Assembly: GCA_947591215.1 (NCBI GenBank)
Contig: CANQCZ010000010.1
Span: 1-46,792, forward strand
Length of the DNA stretch: 46,792 bases
From: an uncultured Bacilli bacterium
GTDB taxonomy: Bacteria; Bacillota_I; Bacilli_A; RFN20; CAG-449
Reading direction: 5' to 3'
A program made the translations under genes and the position numbers. Shown here in pieces: positions 25,240 through 35,037 of this stretch. The notes beneath the pieces are model-generated. The model saw nothing but the letters and a program-made list of their open reading frames with translations. It was not told the DNA's origin and ran no database searches. Numbering within the stretch: position 1 is the first letter of the stretch; each line of letters begins with the position of its first letter.

Positions 25240-26353
25240 ATGTTAGAACTATTCGAGATTAAAAGCATTCTTAACAAATGTCAAAAAAACATTAAGGAAT
25301 TAGGTGATTCACTTTGACATCGCCACACTTATAGAAGAAGCCGCAAAACAAGAGGCTTTAATGGCGTCTGATTCTTTTTGGAATGACCAAAAAGCAGCTT
25401 TGGCGATTGTCAATGATTTAAATGAAAAGCGGGATAAAATCAACGCGTATCAAAAATTAAATAGCGATTATGAAGAGCTAAAAGAAACGTTTGATTTATT
25501 GAAGGAAACATATGATCAAGATCTTCATGAATTTTTGGCATCTTCTTTAATGGAACTAGAGAAAAATATCGATGCTTTTGAAACTACAATTTTATTTTCC
25601 GGACCTTTCGATAAAGAAAACGCAATTTTAGAATTGCATCCCGGTGCAGGTGGAACTGAATCGCAAGATTGGGCGGAAATGTTGTATCGAATGTATATTC
25701 GTTTTGCCGAACAAAAAAATTTTAAAGTGCAAATGCTTGATTATCAAGATGGTGATGAAGCAGGTATCAAAAGTGTTTCGTTTATTATCAAAGGGCGCAA
25801 TGCGTATGGTTTATTGAAATCGGAAAAAGGTGTGCATCGATTAGTGAGAATTTCACCCTTTGATGCTTCAGGTCGCCGCCATACATCGTTCGCTTCAGTT
25901 GAAGTTACTCCGGAAATAAAAGATACCGGTGACATCATCGTTGAAGAAAAAGATTTAAAAATCGACACATATCGTTCTTCTGGGGCCGGTGGTCAAAATG
26001 TCAACAAGACGGAATCAGCGGTAAGGATAACGCATTTACCGACAGGAATTGTAGTCAATTGCCAAAATGAACGAAGTCAAATACAAAACCGAGAAATCGC
26101 CATGAATATTTTAAAATCCCGTCTATTTCAAAGACAAGAACAAGAACGGCTCGCGGAATTGAATAAATTGAGAGGGGAGCAAAAAAATATTGAATGGGGG
26201 TCTCAAATCCGATCCTATGTCTTTTGCCCTTATACGATGGTCAAAGATCATCGTACCGATTATGAAACCGGTGATGTACAGTCGGTTCTAGATGGTAATA
26301 TCGACGGATTCATTGATAGTTATTTAAAAATGGAGGTCGGGAAAAATGATTAG
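25240..26353 (+). CDS. prfB: peptide chain release factor 2, with programmed +1 frameshift
   Basis: RF2 ends translation at UAA and UGA. The gene begins at ATG 25240 behind AAAGGATG, reads 25 codons ([20 protein letters not shown] then LGDSL) and meets an in-frame TGA at 25315-25317. The CTTTGAC context lets ribosomes slip +1 and continue from GAC 25316 ([11 protein letters not shown]) to 26353, about 370 residues in total. The upstream Shine-Dalgarno-like stimulator is AGGTGA, weaker than the usual AGGGGG. The RF2 recognition loop is SPF ([14 protein letters not shown]) and the catalytic GGQ is in [12 protein letters not shown]. Low RF2 raises frameshifting, a feedback loop. The end overlaps the next gene by 8 bases. 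Confidence 0.96.
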
Positions 26354-27305
26354 CAATAAAAAAGAAATGAAACTCCGCATCCTTCATACACTATTGGTTA
26401 TTTTAGGAAACGTAATCTTAGCTTTTGGCGTTGCGGTTTTTTTGGTTCCATATAATATTGTAAGCGGCGGCATTGCAAGTATTGCTTTGATTTTTCAAGG
26501 AGCGTTTGGATGGAATATCAATGTGTCTTTAATCGTAATTACGTGGACTTTCTATATTTTAGGGGCTGTTTTATTGGGTAAAAAGTTCGCTGTTCAAACC
26601 ATCATTGCAACGATAGTATATCCTTTGGCTTTTTCATTGTTTCTGTCTTTGCAACAACAAACACCGATTTTACACTTAGATGTTACGAATAGTGTCAACC
26701 TTCTTTTAGCATCGATATTCGGTGGTTCGTTGACGGGTATTGGAGTTGCGATTACTTTTTTAGGTGGTGGATCGACTGGAGGAGTCGATATTATCGCCTT
26801 AATATTACAAAAATACTTCAATTTTAAATGTTCCATCGTTTCTTTTATAGTCGACGCGATTACGATTCTCTGTGGATTTTTTACATATAACGATTTGTCG
26901 CTCGCTTTGATCGGTATTATATGTGCTGCTTTAGCGGCGATGTTTGTCGATAAAATATTTTTTGGGACAGGCAATTTTTATATCGCTTATATTATTTCGC
27001 CTAAATGGAAAGAAATCAATGAGTTTATTTTAGCCAAGTTAGAACGAGGAACAACGTTAGTTGACTCAATAGGCGGATATTCCGGGGAAGACAAAAAAAT
27101 GATTCAAGTTTCTTTTTCGGCTAGTGAATATGTTATATTACAAGAAGCAATTTCAAGCATTGATTCAAAAGCGTTTATGAGTATCATCAAAGCGCATGAA
27201 GTTAAAGGCGAAGGATTTAATCCGTATATAAAACATAAAAAAAGTCGGTTATTAAAAACACAAAAAGAGGATGATGATTATGGAAACAAAGAAAGAGAAA
27301 ATTAA
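26346..27305 (+). CDS. YitT family membrane protein (DUF161 + DUF2179)
   Basis: A 319-residue protein. Five or six membrane helices (about residues 12-205) make the DUF161 part, with the family signature [20 protein letters not shown] and [21 protein letters not shown] soluble C-terminal DUF2179 domain (about 210-300) contains [19 protein letters not shown]. Function is unknown; some members affect spore or stress physiology. The ATG at 26346 lies inside the prfB end with a TGGAGGT ribosome site, so coupled translation is likely. The end overlaps the start of the S41 peptidase gene by 26 bases. Confidence 0.88.
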   Translation: MISNKKEMKLRILHTLLVILGNVILAFGVAVFLVPYNIVSGGIASIALIFQGAFGWNINVSLIVITWTFYILGAVLLGKKFAVQTIIATIVYPLAFSLFLSLQQQTPILHLDVTNSVNLLLASIFGGSLTGIGVAITFLGGGSTGGVDIIALILQKYFNFKCSIVSFIVDAITILCGFFTYNDLSLALIGIICAALAAMFVDKIFFGTGNFYIAYIISPKWKEINEFILAKLERGTTLVDSIGGYSGEDKKMIQVSFSASEYVILQEAISSIDSKAFMSIIKAHEVKGEGFNPYIKHKKSRLLKTQKEDDDYGNKEREN

Positions 27306-28761
27306 CGAAGGTAAAAGAGTCTATATCGCTCTTACAAGTTTGATGGCGATAACCTTTTTAGGTGTTGGAATTCTCGTGGGTTACAATATCGATCGAACAG
27401 AAGTTCAAGATACTTCTATTAACGAATCTTCTTATGAAGATTTTGTGCAAAAATTTCTCGATATGTATGAATTGATTTATGATCAGTCACTTTATAGCAT
27501 CGATAAAGAAGATTTAATAAACGGAGCGATCGATGGAATGTTGAATGTTTATAATGATCCATATACTTTTTATACTCTTAATTCTGGCGATCAACATTTA
27601 GGTACAAGCGGCATTGGTCTTGGTATTGTCCGTTCTCCTTATAATGGTAATTGTCTTATCACTCAAGTGATTGAAGGATCTCCGGCCGCGAAAGGCGGAT
27701 TAAAAGAAAAGGATATCATTTATAAGATAGCCAAATTGGATGAAAATAAAGACATTATAGAAAACTCAGAAAAAATGTTAAATGAATATTCTTATTTAGA
27801 TTGGACTGCGGAAGTTTTCAATTTTGAAGATAAGGATTGCGTAAGAATTTATTACCTTCGTGATAATGAAGAAAAAGTGACAGATGTTACTGTTGGAACT
27901 TATATGACTACCAACGTTTCTTTTTCGGCTAAAAAAATCGACGGAAAAGTGGAAGCGTACATTAAGATTTCCTCTTTTTTAGGGATGGGTGTTGGAGAAA
28001 TATCACCGGTCGATGAATTGAATGGGGTATTAAATACAATCGTTACAAATTATGGGGAAATCGATCATTTGATATTTGATGTGCGTGAAAATGGCGGTGG
28101 ATATGTTTCGAATTTTGTGAATTCGATGGCGTACTTTGTCGATGATGGAACTACCGTTATGCGTTATCGTTATCGTGATGGAAGCATTCAAGAAGTGAAG
28201 ACTAAAGATTGGAAAGATATGAAAAAATATAGTGCGAATCGCTATACGGTAATCATTAACGAAAATACGGCTTCCGCAGCCGAAAGTTTTGCGTTAGCAA
28301 TGAAAGATCTTTTAAATGCCACGATCGTCGGACAACAAAGCTATGGAAAAGGAATCGCGCAAAATCTTAAGTATTATGATGACGAAAGTGTTTTAAGATA
28401 TACTTTCGCAGAAACTTTACCTCCTTTTAGCGAAGGCATCAACTTAAAAGGAATTACCCCAGATGTAATCGTTGGTTATTCGAAAGAAGACAAATACATT
28501 TATCGAGGATATGTTGAAGGTAAGGCGTCTAATGATCTCCTTTCTCTAGAAAGCAAGGAATTGATTATCAAACAGATTAATTTAGTGATGAATCAAAAAT
28601 TCGATTCTTTTAATACAGCCGTTGTGACTTTTCAAGAAGAGTATGGTCTTGAAGCAAATGGTGAATTTAATAAGGTTACCGCGGATTATCTGCAAATGAA
28701 AATATATGACATTTATCTTCAAATATCCGAAGAAATTTTAGAAGTTGCTCGAGGTAATTAA
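27280..28761 (+). CDS. S41 family C-terminal processing peptidase
   Basis: A 493-residue membrane-anchored serine peptidase of the CtpA/CtpB type. It has one N-terminal membrane helix (VYIALTSLMAITFLGVGILV), a PDZ domain (LGTSGIGLGIVRSPYNG ... GLKEKDIIYKI), the catalytic Ser in NENTASAAESFALAM with the Lys in QQSYGKGIAQ, and a peptidoglycan-binding-like repeat at the end (FQEEYGLEANGEFNKVTADY). It should act outside the cell on envelope or signalling proteins. Of four clustered start triplets, the ATG at 27280 has AAGAGG at a working distance. It overlaps yitT and lies 1 base before uvrB, in an apparent secA-prfB-yitT-S41-uvrB transcript. Confidence 0.9.
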   Translation: METKKEKINEGKRVYIALTSLMAITFLGVGILVGYNIDRTEVQDTSINESSYEDFVQKFLDMYELIYDQSLYSIDKEDLINGAIDGMLNVYNDPYTFYTLNSGDQHLGTSGIGLGIVRSPYNGNCLITQVIEGSPAAKGGLKEKDIIYKIAKLDENKDIIENSEKMLNEYSYLDWTAEVFNFEDKDCVRIYYLRDNEEKVTDVTVGTYMTTNVSFSAKKIDGKVEAYIKISSFLGMGVGEISPVDELNGVLNTIVTNYGEIDHLIFDVRENGGGYVSNFVNSMAYFVDDGTTVMRYRYRDGSIQEVKTKDWKDMKKYSANRYTVIINENTASAAESFALAMKDLLNATIVGQQSYGKGIAQNLKYYDDESVLRYTFAETLPPFSEGINLKGITPDVIVGYSKEDKYIYRGYVEGKASNDLLSLESKELIIKQINLVMNQKFDSFNTAVVTFQEEYGLEANGEFNKVTADYLQMKIYDIYLQISEEILEVARGN

Positions 28762-28762
28762 G

Positions 28763-30739
28763 ATGATAGAGCGAAAGTTTGAAGTAGTTTCGCCTTACAA
28801 ACCAACGGGTGATCAACCACAGGCAATTGAAGAACTTTGCAAAGGTCTTGAAGAAGGCAAAAAATTTCAAGTGTTATTAGGGGCAACCGGTACCGGAAAA
28901 ACTTTTACGGTTTCTAAAGTAATCGAAAGGGTCAATCGTCCGACTTTAGTGCTGGTTCATAACAAAACTTTAGCCGGTCAACTTTATGCAGAATTTAAAG
29001 AACTTTTTCCTAATAATCGAGTGGAGTATTTTGTTTCGAACTTTGATTTTTATCAACCTGAAGCGTATCTTCCAAGCAGCGACACATATATTGAAAAAAA
29101 CGCTTTAATGAACGAAGAAATCGAAATAATGAGAAGTTCGGCTATTAATTCGATTTTAGAACGACGAGATACGATTATTGTAGCTTCAGTCGCTTCGATT
29201 TATGGCCTTACTGATCCAGCCGAATATCGTTCGTTAGTTTTTTTCTTACATAAAGGAGAAGAAATTGATCGCAAAGAGTTGATTGATCGACTTGTAAATG
29301 CCCAATACATCAGAAACAATTTAGATTTAGGACCGGGAAGTTTTAGAGTAAACGGCGATGTAATCGAAATCGCTCCACCTTCCACTACGGAATCTACCAT
29401 TAAAATACTTCTCGATGAAGATAGTAAAATCGATGAAATTTTAGAAGTTGAACCATTGACAGGTGTTGTAAAACATACCTTTAATGAATTTCCGATTTTT
29501 CCGGCTCACGAACATGCTTCGACTCAAGAACGGATCAACAAGGCTGTGGAAACCATAAGAGAAGAATTAGTTGAACGCTTGGGATACTTTCATAAAGAAA
29601 ATAAGTTTTTGGAAGAAGAACGATTAGATCAACGGACGAGACGTGATATGGAAGCTCTTTTGGAATTTGGAATATGTCCCGGAATTGAAAACTATGCGCG
29701 TCATATCGATCAAAGAAAACCGGGCGAGACTCCATATACTCTTTTTGATTATTTGCCTAAAGATTACCTTTTGATCGTCGATGAATCGCATGTCACTTTT
29801 TCGCAAGTTCGCGGAATGTATAATGGTGATCGATCACGGAAGGAAACTTTGGTCGAATACGGATTCAGATTGCCTTCTGCTTTAGATAATAGACCTTTGA
29901 ATTTTGATGAATTCGAAAATAAAATAAATCAAGTTATTTGTACTTCGGCCACTCCAGGAGATTATGAATTAGGCAAAACCGGCGGTGAAGTCACTCAACA
30001 AATCATTCGTCCCACCGGCTTACTTGATCCATTGGTAGAAGTTAAAGACGTCGATAATCCGGTGTATGATTTAATCGGAGAAATCGATAAGGTTATTGAA
30101 AGAAACGAAAGGGTAATGGTCGTAACATTAACCATTCGTGATGCTGAAAATTTAACTTCTTATTTAAAACAACAAGGCTATAAAGTTTCATATCTTCATA
30201 ATGAAACAAAAACTCTTGAAAGAACCGAGATCATTTATCAGTTGCGGAAAGGTAAATACGATGTTTTGATCGGAATCAATCTTTTAAGAGAAGGTTTGGA
30301 TATCCCTGAAGTTAGTCTTATAGCGATTTTAGATGCCGATAAAGAAGGATTTTTACGATCTGAAAGATCTTTGATTCAAATTATCGGAAGAGCGGCGAGA
30401 AACGAACATGGACGAGTGATTATGTACGCTAAAAATATCACCGATTCAATGAGTGGGGCCATCAAAGAAACTAATCGTCGTCGGGCTATTCAAGAAGCGT
30501 ATAATATCGAACACCATATCGTACCACATACCATCGTTAAAGAAATTAGAGCGCCGTTACATGTGGTAGACAATATGCTCGATAAACCGAGTAAATTTAA
30601 AAACGCGAAGATGACCAAAACCGAGAAAGAGAAGACTATTCGATCAGTTGAAAAAGAAATGCGAGAGGCAGCACGCAATTTAGACTTCGAAAAAGCAGCA
30701 ACGCTCCGCGATATTTTGTTTGAATTAAAGGGTGAATAA
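28763..30739 (+). CDS. uvrB: UvrABC excinuclease subunit B
   Basis: A 658-residue DNA-repair helicase-like protein that verifies damage found by UvrA and loads UvrC. Motifs: FEVVSPYKPTGDQPQAIEEL, Walker A GATGTGKTFT, the beta-hairpin region YFVSNFDFYQPEAYLPSSDT, DESHVTFSQVRGMYNGDRSR, and GRAARNEHGRVIMYA. A UVR motif ends the protein (REAARNLDFEKAATLRDILF), the site that binds UvrC. ATG 28763 is chosen with GAGGTAATTAAG before it, two bases after the peptidase stop. uvrA is not in the window. A bidirectional terminator follows. Confidence 0.97.
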   Translation: MIERKFEVVSPYKPTGDQPQAIEELCKGLEEGKKFQVLLGATGTGKTFTVSKVIERVNRPTLVLVHNKTLAGQLYAEFKELFPNNRVEYFVSNFDFYQPEAYLPSSDTYIEKNALMNEEIEIMRSSAINSILERRDTIIVASVASIYGLTDPAEYRSLVFFLHKGEEIDRKELIDRLVNAQYIRNNLDLGPGSFRVNGDVIEIAPPSTTESTIKILLDEDSKIDEILEVEPLTGVVKHTFNEFPIFPAHEHASTQERINKAVETIREELVERLGYFHKENKFLEEERLDQRTRRDMEALLEFGICPGIENYARHIDQRKPGETPYTLFDYLPKDYLLIVDESHVTFSQVRGMYNGDRSRKETLVEYGFRLPSALDNRPLNFDEFENKINQVICTSATPGDYELGKTGGEVTQQIIRPTGLLDPLVEVKDVDNPVYDLIGEIDKVIERNERVMVVTLTIRDAENLTSYLKQQGYKVSYLHNETKTLERTEIIYQLRKGKYDVLIGINLLREGLDIPEVSLIAILDADKEGFLRSERSLIQIIGRAARNEHGRVIMYAKNITDSMSGAIKETNRRRAIQEAYNIEHHIVPHTIVKEIRAPLHVVDNMLDKPSKFKNAKMTKTEKEKTIRSVEKEMREAARNLDFEKAATLRDILFELKGE

Positions 30740-30766
30740 AAAAGGAATCGTGAAGATTCCTTTTTA
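30738..30766. terminator. bidirectional terminator between uvrB and the CarD gene
   Basis: A stem AAAAAGGAATC / GATTCCTTTTT with loop GTGAA gives T-runs in both directions. It overlaps the stop codons of the two convergent genes. Confidence 0.8.
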
Positions 30767-31267
30767 ACTTAATTGATTACGAATATAATCATCGACAGCT
30801 TCCGGTTGAATTCCTAATGCATTGGCAAACTCATCATTAACGTTGCTTACTAATGAAGAGAAGTACTCTTTCTCTTGTGAAGAAAGATGTTTCTTCTCAT
30901 TTTGCAATTCTTTAGAGATTAAATATAGAGATTTTATTAATCGTATTTGCATTTTTAAGTCGCCGGATTGATATAATTCGGCAAAACTTTGCTTTCTTAA
31001 GCGAGCATCAAAAATTAAAAGAGGTTCAATTGAAGGGAGACTTGAAATCAGTTCGATAGTCTGTTTTTTGGTTAAAACATGACGCATTAATTCTTCGGCA
31101 CGATCTTTTGGTATTCTGATTACTAAGGATCTTTTATTTCTTTCTTTGAATAAAGGTTCTAAAGTAAAGTAACTTATTTCTCCTTTGCCAAAATCAAAAG
31201 TCTCTTCTTTGATGATTTTGCAAACGCCAGAATTTTTTGTAGCTACAATGTCTGATATTTTAAACAT
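30764..31267 (-). CDS. CarD family transcriptional regulator
   Basis: A 167-residue protein with the CarD N-terminal RNA-polymerase-binding domain (MFKISDIVATKNSGVCKIIK, then YFTLEPLF, about residues 1-60) and a helical C-terminal domain (DLKMQIRLIKSLYLISKELQ, about 85-165) that in relatives contacts DNA at the upstream fork of the promoter bubble. CarD/CdnL proteins steady the open complex and tune rRNA and housekeeping transcription. It has a strong AGAAGGAGG ribosome site and is monocistronic. The length is normal. Confidence 0.9.
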   Translation of the reverse strand: MFKISDIVATKNSGVCKIIKEETFDFGKGEISYFTLEPLFKERNKRSLVIRIPKDRAEELMRHVLTKKQTIELISSLPSIEPLLIFDARLRKQSFAELYQSGDLKMQIRLIKSLYLISKELQNEKKHLSSQEKEYFSSLVSNVNDEFANALGIQPEAVDDYIRNQLS

Positions 31268-31511
31268 AAAAACCTCCTTCTATTAATATTTTAGCCCTTT
31301 TTTAAAAGTTATTTCTAATTGAATTTTTGAAAAAATACAAAAAATTTAGGATTCCATAGCAGTATGTAATACTTTTTGAAAAAAAATGACGAATTTTTGA
31401 TATTTTGCGCGATTTTTAGCATTGTAATAACAAACTATATTGAATTTAAATAAAGTTAATAAATCATTTATTTTTTAATATTATGTTATAAAAAATTGTA
31501 AAAAAAAGTAA

Positions 31512-31540
31512 TTTACATAAATTTTTAACCATGTTATGAT
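31512..31540 (+). promoter_or_regulatory. promoter of the acyltransferase 3 gene
   Basis: TTTACA (31512-31517) and TATGAT (31535-31540) with a 17-base spacer. Its -10 box covers the ATG at 31536, so translation must start further on, at 31560. Confidence 0.6.
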
Positions 31541-31559
31541 GAAACTAAGGAAATCAGTT

Positions 31560-32639
31560 ATGGAAGAGTATTGTTTAAAAACTTTTGAAAAAGAATCTCA
31601 AAAAAGTGACTCTCAAAAAAGTCCAAGATTACAATGGATTGATATTTGTAAAGGATTAGCTATTTTATTAGTCATTTTAGGACATTCCATTAGTGATGGT
31701 ATGAAAAGTCAAAACGCCTTTTTTGAATATCTTTATAATATTATTTATTTTTTCCATATGCCGCTTTTTATGTGTGTGTCGGGAATTACATTTTTTATTT
31801 CTATAAACAAACAAAATTATTCAGCAACGAAAACTATAAAAAAGCGAATGAATTCATTATTAAAACCTTATTTAATTTATACTTTATTGGTTTCTCTAAT
31901 AGTTGTTTTGTGCTTCCAAATTAATTTTTTAAGAAGCATTCTAATGAAAGCGGGATACGAATTAATTACTTGGCAAGATTTTTTGCTTGGTTTAATAGTT
32001 GGGGATAATGAGTATTGTTTTCATATGTGGTTTATTTACGTTTTATTTGTTATAACCTTAATTGCCATTATTGCAAACACTATTTTTCAAAAAATTAAAA
32101 AAGTGAAAACTAAAATTATAATATTTGAAGTATTATTTTTTATATTACTTCTGTTAAATCTTTTTTACCCAGGTACTGGATATTTAATTGTAGATTATAC
32201 AATTTTAAATTTATTTTGGTTTATGTTTGGCATTCAAATAATGATTATTGGGGAAAGAATAGTAAAGAACAAAGTATTTATTTTACTAGGATTATTAGGG
32301 ATTGCTCTATATTTTGTAACCAACTATTTAAATGTCAATTTGTATTTTTTTAAAAATATTCTATATTTAATTTTCAAAGCCTTTATTATTATTGGATTTA
32401 TAAGTCTTTCTATGCTTTTAAATTCCAACAAAATATTTATCTATTTAGGTCAAAATTGTTTTGGAATTTATCTGTTTCACCAACCATTTATTTGTGCTGG
32501 AACAAGAGAAATTCTATATACAATCCTATCTTTAAATCCATTTTTAGTTGTAATTGTTACCTTTATTGTTTCATTGGTAGGTGCTCTTATTATTAATAAA
32601 ATTTTCAAGATACGTTTTCTAAATAAAATATTCTTTTAA
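31560..32639 (+). CDS. acyltransferase 3 family membrane protein
   Basis: A 359-residue protein with about ten hydrophobic helices. The family's first-helix motif is clear: RLQWIDICKGLAILLVILGH, with the catalytic-type His, followed by FFHMPLFMCVSGITFF. Such enzymes O-acylate sugars of cell-wall or exported polysaccharides, using acyl groups from the cytoplasm. ATG 31560 is chosen because AAGGAAA precedes it and the earlier ATG at 31536 lies in the promoter. The gene is very AT-rich and probably part of a variable surface-glycan locus with the next two genes. It is convergent with the hexapeptide transferase, 33 bases apart. Confidence 0.85.
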   Translation: MEEYCLKTFEKESQKSDSQKSPRLQWIDICKGLAILLVILGHSISDGMKSQNAFFEYLYNIIYFFHMPLFMCVSGITFFISINKQNYSATKTIKKRMNSLLKPYLIYTLLVSLIVVLCFQINFLRSILMKAGYELITWQDFLLGLIVGDNEYCFHMWFIYVLFVITLIAIIANTIFQKIKKVKTKIIIFEVLFFILLLLNLFYPGTGYLIVDYTILNLFWFMFGIQIMIIGERIVKNKVFILLGLLGIALYFVTNYLNVNLYFFKNILYLIFKAFIIIGFISLSMLLNSNKIFIYLGQNCFGIYLFHQPFICAGTREILYTILSLNPFLVVIVTFIVSLVGALIINKIFKIRFLNKIFF

Positions 32640-32672
32640 TGTTCACATTTTATCTATGTAATTAAATTGTGT

Positions 32673-33245
32673 TTAAACACGTACCCATTTTTTTTGCTCA
32701 AAATCGTATTTTTTTATTACTTTAGCTGGAACTCCAGCAGCAACACAATAATCAGGAATATCTCTGTTAACTACAGCACCTGCAGCAATTACACAATGCT
32801 TTCCGATTCTAACATTTCCAATAATAGTAACATGAGCACCAATCCAAGAATCAGCTCCTATAATTACTTTATTATCTTTAGTGTCCTTTTCGTAATGCTG
32901 CTTTCTAATTGGGATTTCGACATTTTCATAGCCGTGATTTGAATCGATAATAAACATAAAAGCAGCACATATGACATTTTCTTCGATTTCTACATAATAT
33001 GAACTAAATATTGCAGAGCAATAACCGATAATTACATTTTCTCCAAATTTAATTCCTTTTCCGTTTGGAACCAACATACAATTAGGGGAAATATTGGTCC
33101 CTTTCCCTATAAAAACCTTTTTTTTATTTTTTATCGTTGTTCTTTTTCCAATATAATACCATCCTGATGATTTAACACGATATTTTAATTTTAAATACGG
33201 ATATATAAGTTTCTTTATCTTATTCTTTAAATTAATTGCATTCAT
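32673..33245 (-). CDS. hexapeptide-repeat acyltransferase (LbH fold)
   Basis: A 190-residue protein made mostly of left-handed beta-helix hexapeptides: FIGKGTNISPNCMLV, IKFGENVIIGYCS, and VIIGADSWIGAHVTIIGNVR followed by IGKHCVIAAGAVVNRDIPDY and CVAAGVPAKVIKKYD. The His in IIDSNHGYENVEIPIRKQ fits the catalytic His of the sugar O-acetyltransferase (CysE/LacA/NodL/WbbJ) group. It transfers acetyl from acetyl-CoA, here likely to a glycan precursor. ATG 33245 is preferred because GAGGAT lies upstream; a longer frame to 33281 lacks one. An ORF on the opposite strand here is a shadow. Confidence 0.88.
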   Translation of the reverse strand: MNAINLKNKIKKLIYPYLKLKYRVKSSGWYYIGKRTTIKNKKKVFIGKGTNISPNCMLVPNGKGIKFGENVIIGYCSAIFSSYYVEIEENVICAAFMFIIDSNHGYENVEIPIRKQHYEKDTKDNKVIIGADSWIGAHVTIIGNVRIGKHCVIAAGAVVNRDIPDYCVAAGVPAKVIKKYDFEQKKWVRV

Positions 33246-33388
33246 AATTTCATCCTCAATTTTAATTATAGTATTTGGCATATATATATTAAATAATTAT
33301 TTTTACATTTTACTCTTTCTAATACTTATATGCTTTTTAAGTGTTAATTTTTGTGGAATTTCATATTAATTTTAAAGACCTTTGCAAC

Positions 33389-33417
33389 TTGACATGTTAA
33401 AAGGAGTTTGATATAAA
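33389..33417 (+). promoter_or_regulatory. promoter of the O-antigen-ligase-like gene
   Basis: TTGACA (33389-33394) and TATAAA (33412-33417) with a 17-base spacer; onset near 33424. Confidence 0.65.
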
Positions 33418-33440
33418 GTTGATAAGTAAGATGCAAATGT

Positions 33441-33458
33441 CTAACTATATATAGTTAG
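33441..33458. promoter_or_regulatory. perfect 18-bp palindrome in the 5' leader
   Basis: CTAACTATATATAGTTAG is its own complement. It lies about 17 bases after the expected transcription onset and 8 bases before the AAAGGAG site, a position suited to a dimeric repressor that blocks elongation or initiation. It could also be a weak RNA hairpin. Confidence 0.5.
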
Positions 33459-33477
33459 ATAAAAAGGAGTGGCTGTA

Positions 33478-34905
33478 ATGAAAATGTTTTTTGAAAAGAA
33501 TAAACATATCATATCTTTAAGTGCGATTACAGTAACATTATTCTTATTTTGGCTCTTATCTTTTTTATCGACAAAAAACATTATTGATTCAAGAATAAGC
33601 GAACCTTTAGAAGGAGTAGCGTATATTTTATGCGGTGTCGCTATTGGTGCTTTATTAATTTTTGTTGAAGATATGTTTTATACCATTTCAATCGCTGCAT
33701 TTTTTTCTTTTTTGACAGCACAAATTTATGGACTTAAAACGATTCCGATTCCGTTAATTGTTTCTTTGGTGATTATTGTCGTGGGAATTATTGCTTCAAG
33801 CATTAAGAATCGTTTTATGATTAAACAAGGACCATTTTTCTCGGGAGTTGTTGCTTTAGCCATAGCATGTATTTTAGGTGGTTTGTTTAATTTTACTGAA
33901 TCATATTGGATACAATTATTTGGAGTAGCTGCAATAGCTTTTGGAATAGCGTTCGTTTACATTTTTTTAACGTCGCATAAAAAAGTCGAGTTTAAAGAAC
34001 TTGCTTATATTTTTACTTTTTTAGCAATTTATATTAGTTTACAATGTTTTGTTTGTATTTTAGCACAGCCAGATCCACATTTGGGATTTCTCAAAAAATG
34101 TATTAATCTTGGATGGGGTGTTGCTAATAATGTTGGAATGATATTATTGTTGATTTTACCTTTTAGTTTTTATTTGTCATATATTGAAACGGGAAGTAAA
34201 AAAATCGTTTTTTCTTTAGTTTCATATTTGATTATTTTGACGATTTATTTTACTTATTCACGCGGTGCTATTGTAAGTTTGGTATTAGAACTTATCGGAC
34301 TACTGATATATCGTTACTTTATAAGCGATAATAAGCAAAAGTATCTTATTTTTAATGGTAGTATAATCGCTGCAATTGTAATTTGTTTTACAATGTTCGC
34401 TATTTTAAGACCAAGCGATATTCAAATTATGATTGAGAACTTTTCTAATGGAATACATCTTGATAACTTTAACGGAAGATATCCTATTTATGAACAATTA
34501 TTTAATCAGTCTTTTGATCGATTTGTTTTTGGTCACGGAATGTTTGCACCATTAGATTTAAAATATGTTGTGGCAAATGAAGAGTATTTATGGGGGCATA
34601 GTACATTTCTTCATACGTTTTATACTATGGGATTTGTCGGCCTTCTTGCTTTGATTTTCCATTTATATCAAAAGTATTATTATCTTTTCAAAGAGCATTC
34701 AGCGGCGACAATTTTGGTGGCGATCGGATTTTTAGGATCAGGATTCTATGGATTGTTTGATGTTAGCTATTATTTTATCAGTTATATGATTTTATTGATG
34801 CTTATTTTAGCTTACGTTCCTATCGATAATGCGTTTAAAGAGGGCGAAGATCCAATAAAAAACAAATTAAAAAAATTAATGCTTAAGTTTAAAAAGCATG
34901 AATAA
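33478..34905 (+). CDS. O-antigen ligase / polymerase-like membrane protein (Wzy_C type)
   Basis: A 475-residue protein with about twelve hydrophobic helices. The Wzy_C/O-antigen-ligase signature is seen in IYFTYSRGAIVSLVLELIGL, and a large outer loop carries NFNGRYPIYEQLFNQSF and FGHGMFAPLD ... LWGHSTFLHTFYTMGFVGLL, in which the R and H residues of this superfamily occur. Such proteins ligate or polymerise lipid-linked glycans at the outer face of the membrane. ATG 33478 is preferred to the GTG at 33469 because AAAGGAG is 8 bases ahead. A promoter and palindrome precede it. In a Gram-positive it would build teichoic acid, capsule or glycoprotein glycans. Confidence 0.8.
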   Translation: MKMFFEKNKHIISLSAITVTLFLFWLLSFLSTKNIIDSRISEPLEGVAYILCGVAIGALLIFVEDMFYTISIAAFFSFLTAQIYGLKTIPIPLIVSLVIIVVGIIASSIKNRFMIKQGPFFSGVVALAIACILGGLFNFTESYWIQLFGVAAIAFGIAFVYIFLTSHKKVEFKELAYIFTFLAIYISLQCFVCILAQPDPHLGFLKKCINLGWGVANNVGMILLLILPFSFYLSYIETGSKKIVFSLVSYLIILTIYFTYSRGAIVSLVLELIGLLIYRYFISDNKQKYLIFNGSIIAAIVICFTMFAILRPSDIQIMIENFSNGIHLDNFNGRYPIYEQLFNQSFDRFVFGHGMFAPLDLKYVVANEEYLWGHSTFLHTFYTMGFVGLLALIFHLYQKYYYLFKEHSAATILVAIGFLGSGFYGLFDVSYYFISYMILLMLILAYVPIDNAFKEGEDPIKNKLKKLMLKFKKHE

Positions 34906-35037
34906 TTTTAAAAGAGTATGAGATATTAATCGGCAAACAAAGCATTTTAGTATTTTTTTACAAATTTTTTTTAAATTCTCTCTTTAATTAATAGCATTTA
35001 TTTTATATTATTTAAGTAACGAGAAGGGAGAAATTTT

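Noticed and set aside
32667-32942. Plus-strand frame of 91 codons opposite the hexapeptide acyltransferase
   Set aside because: It mirrors the repeat structure of the real minus-strand gene, is Ser/Asn/Tyr-rich, and has no ribosome site.
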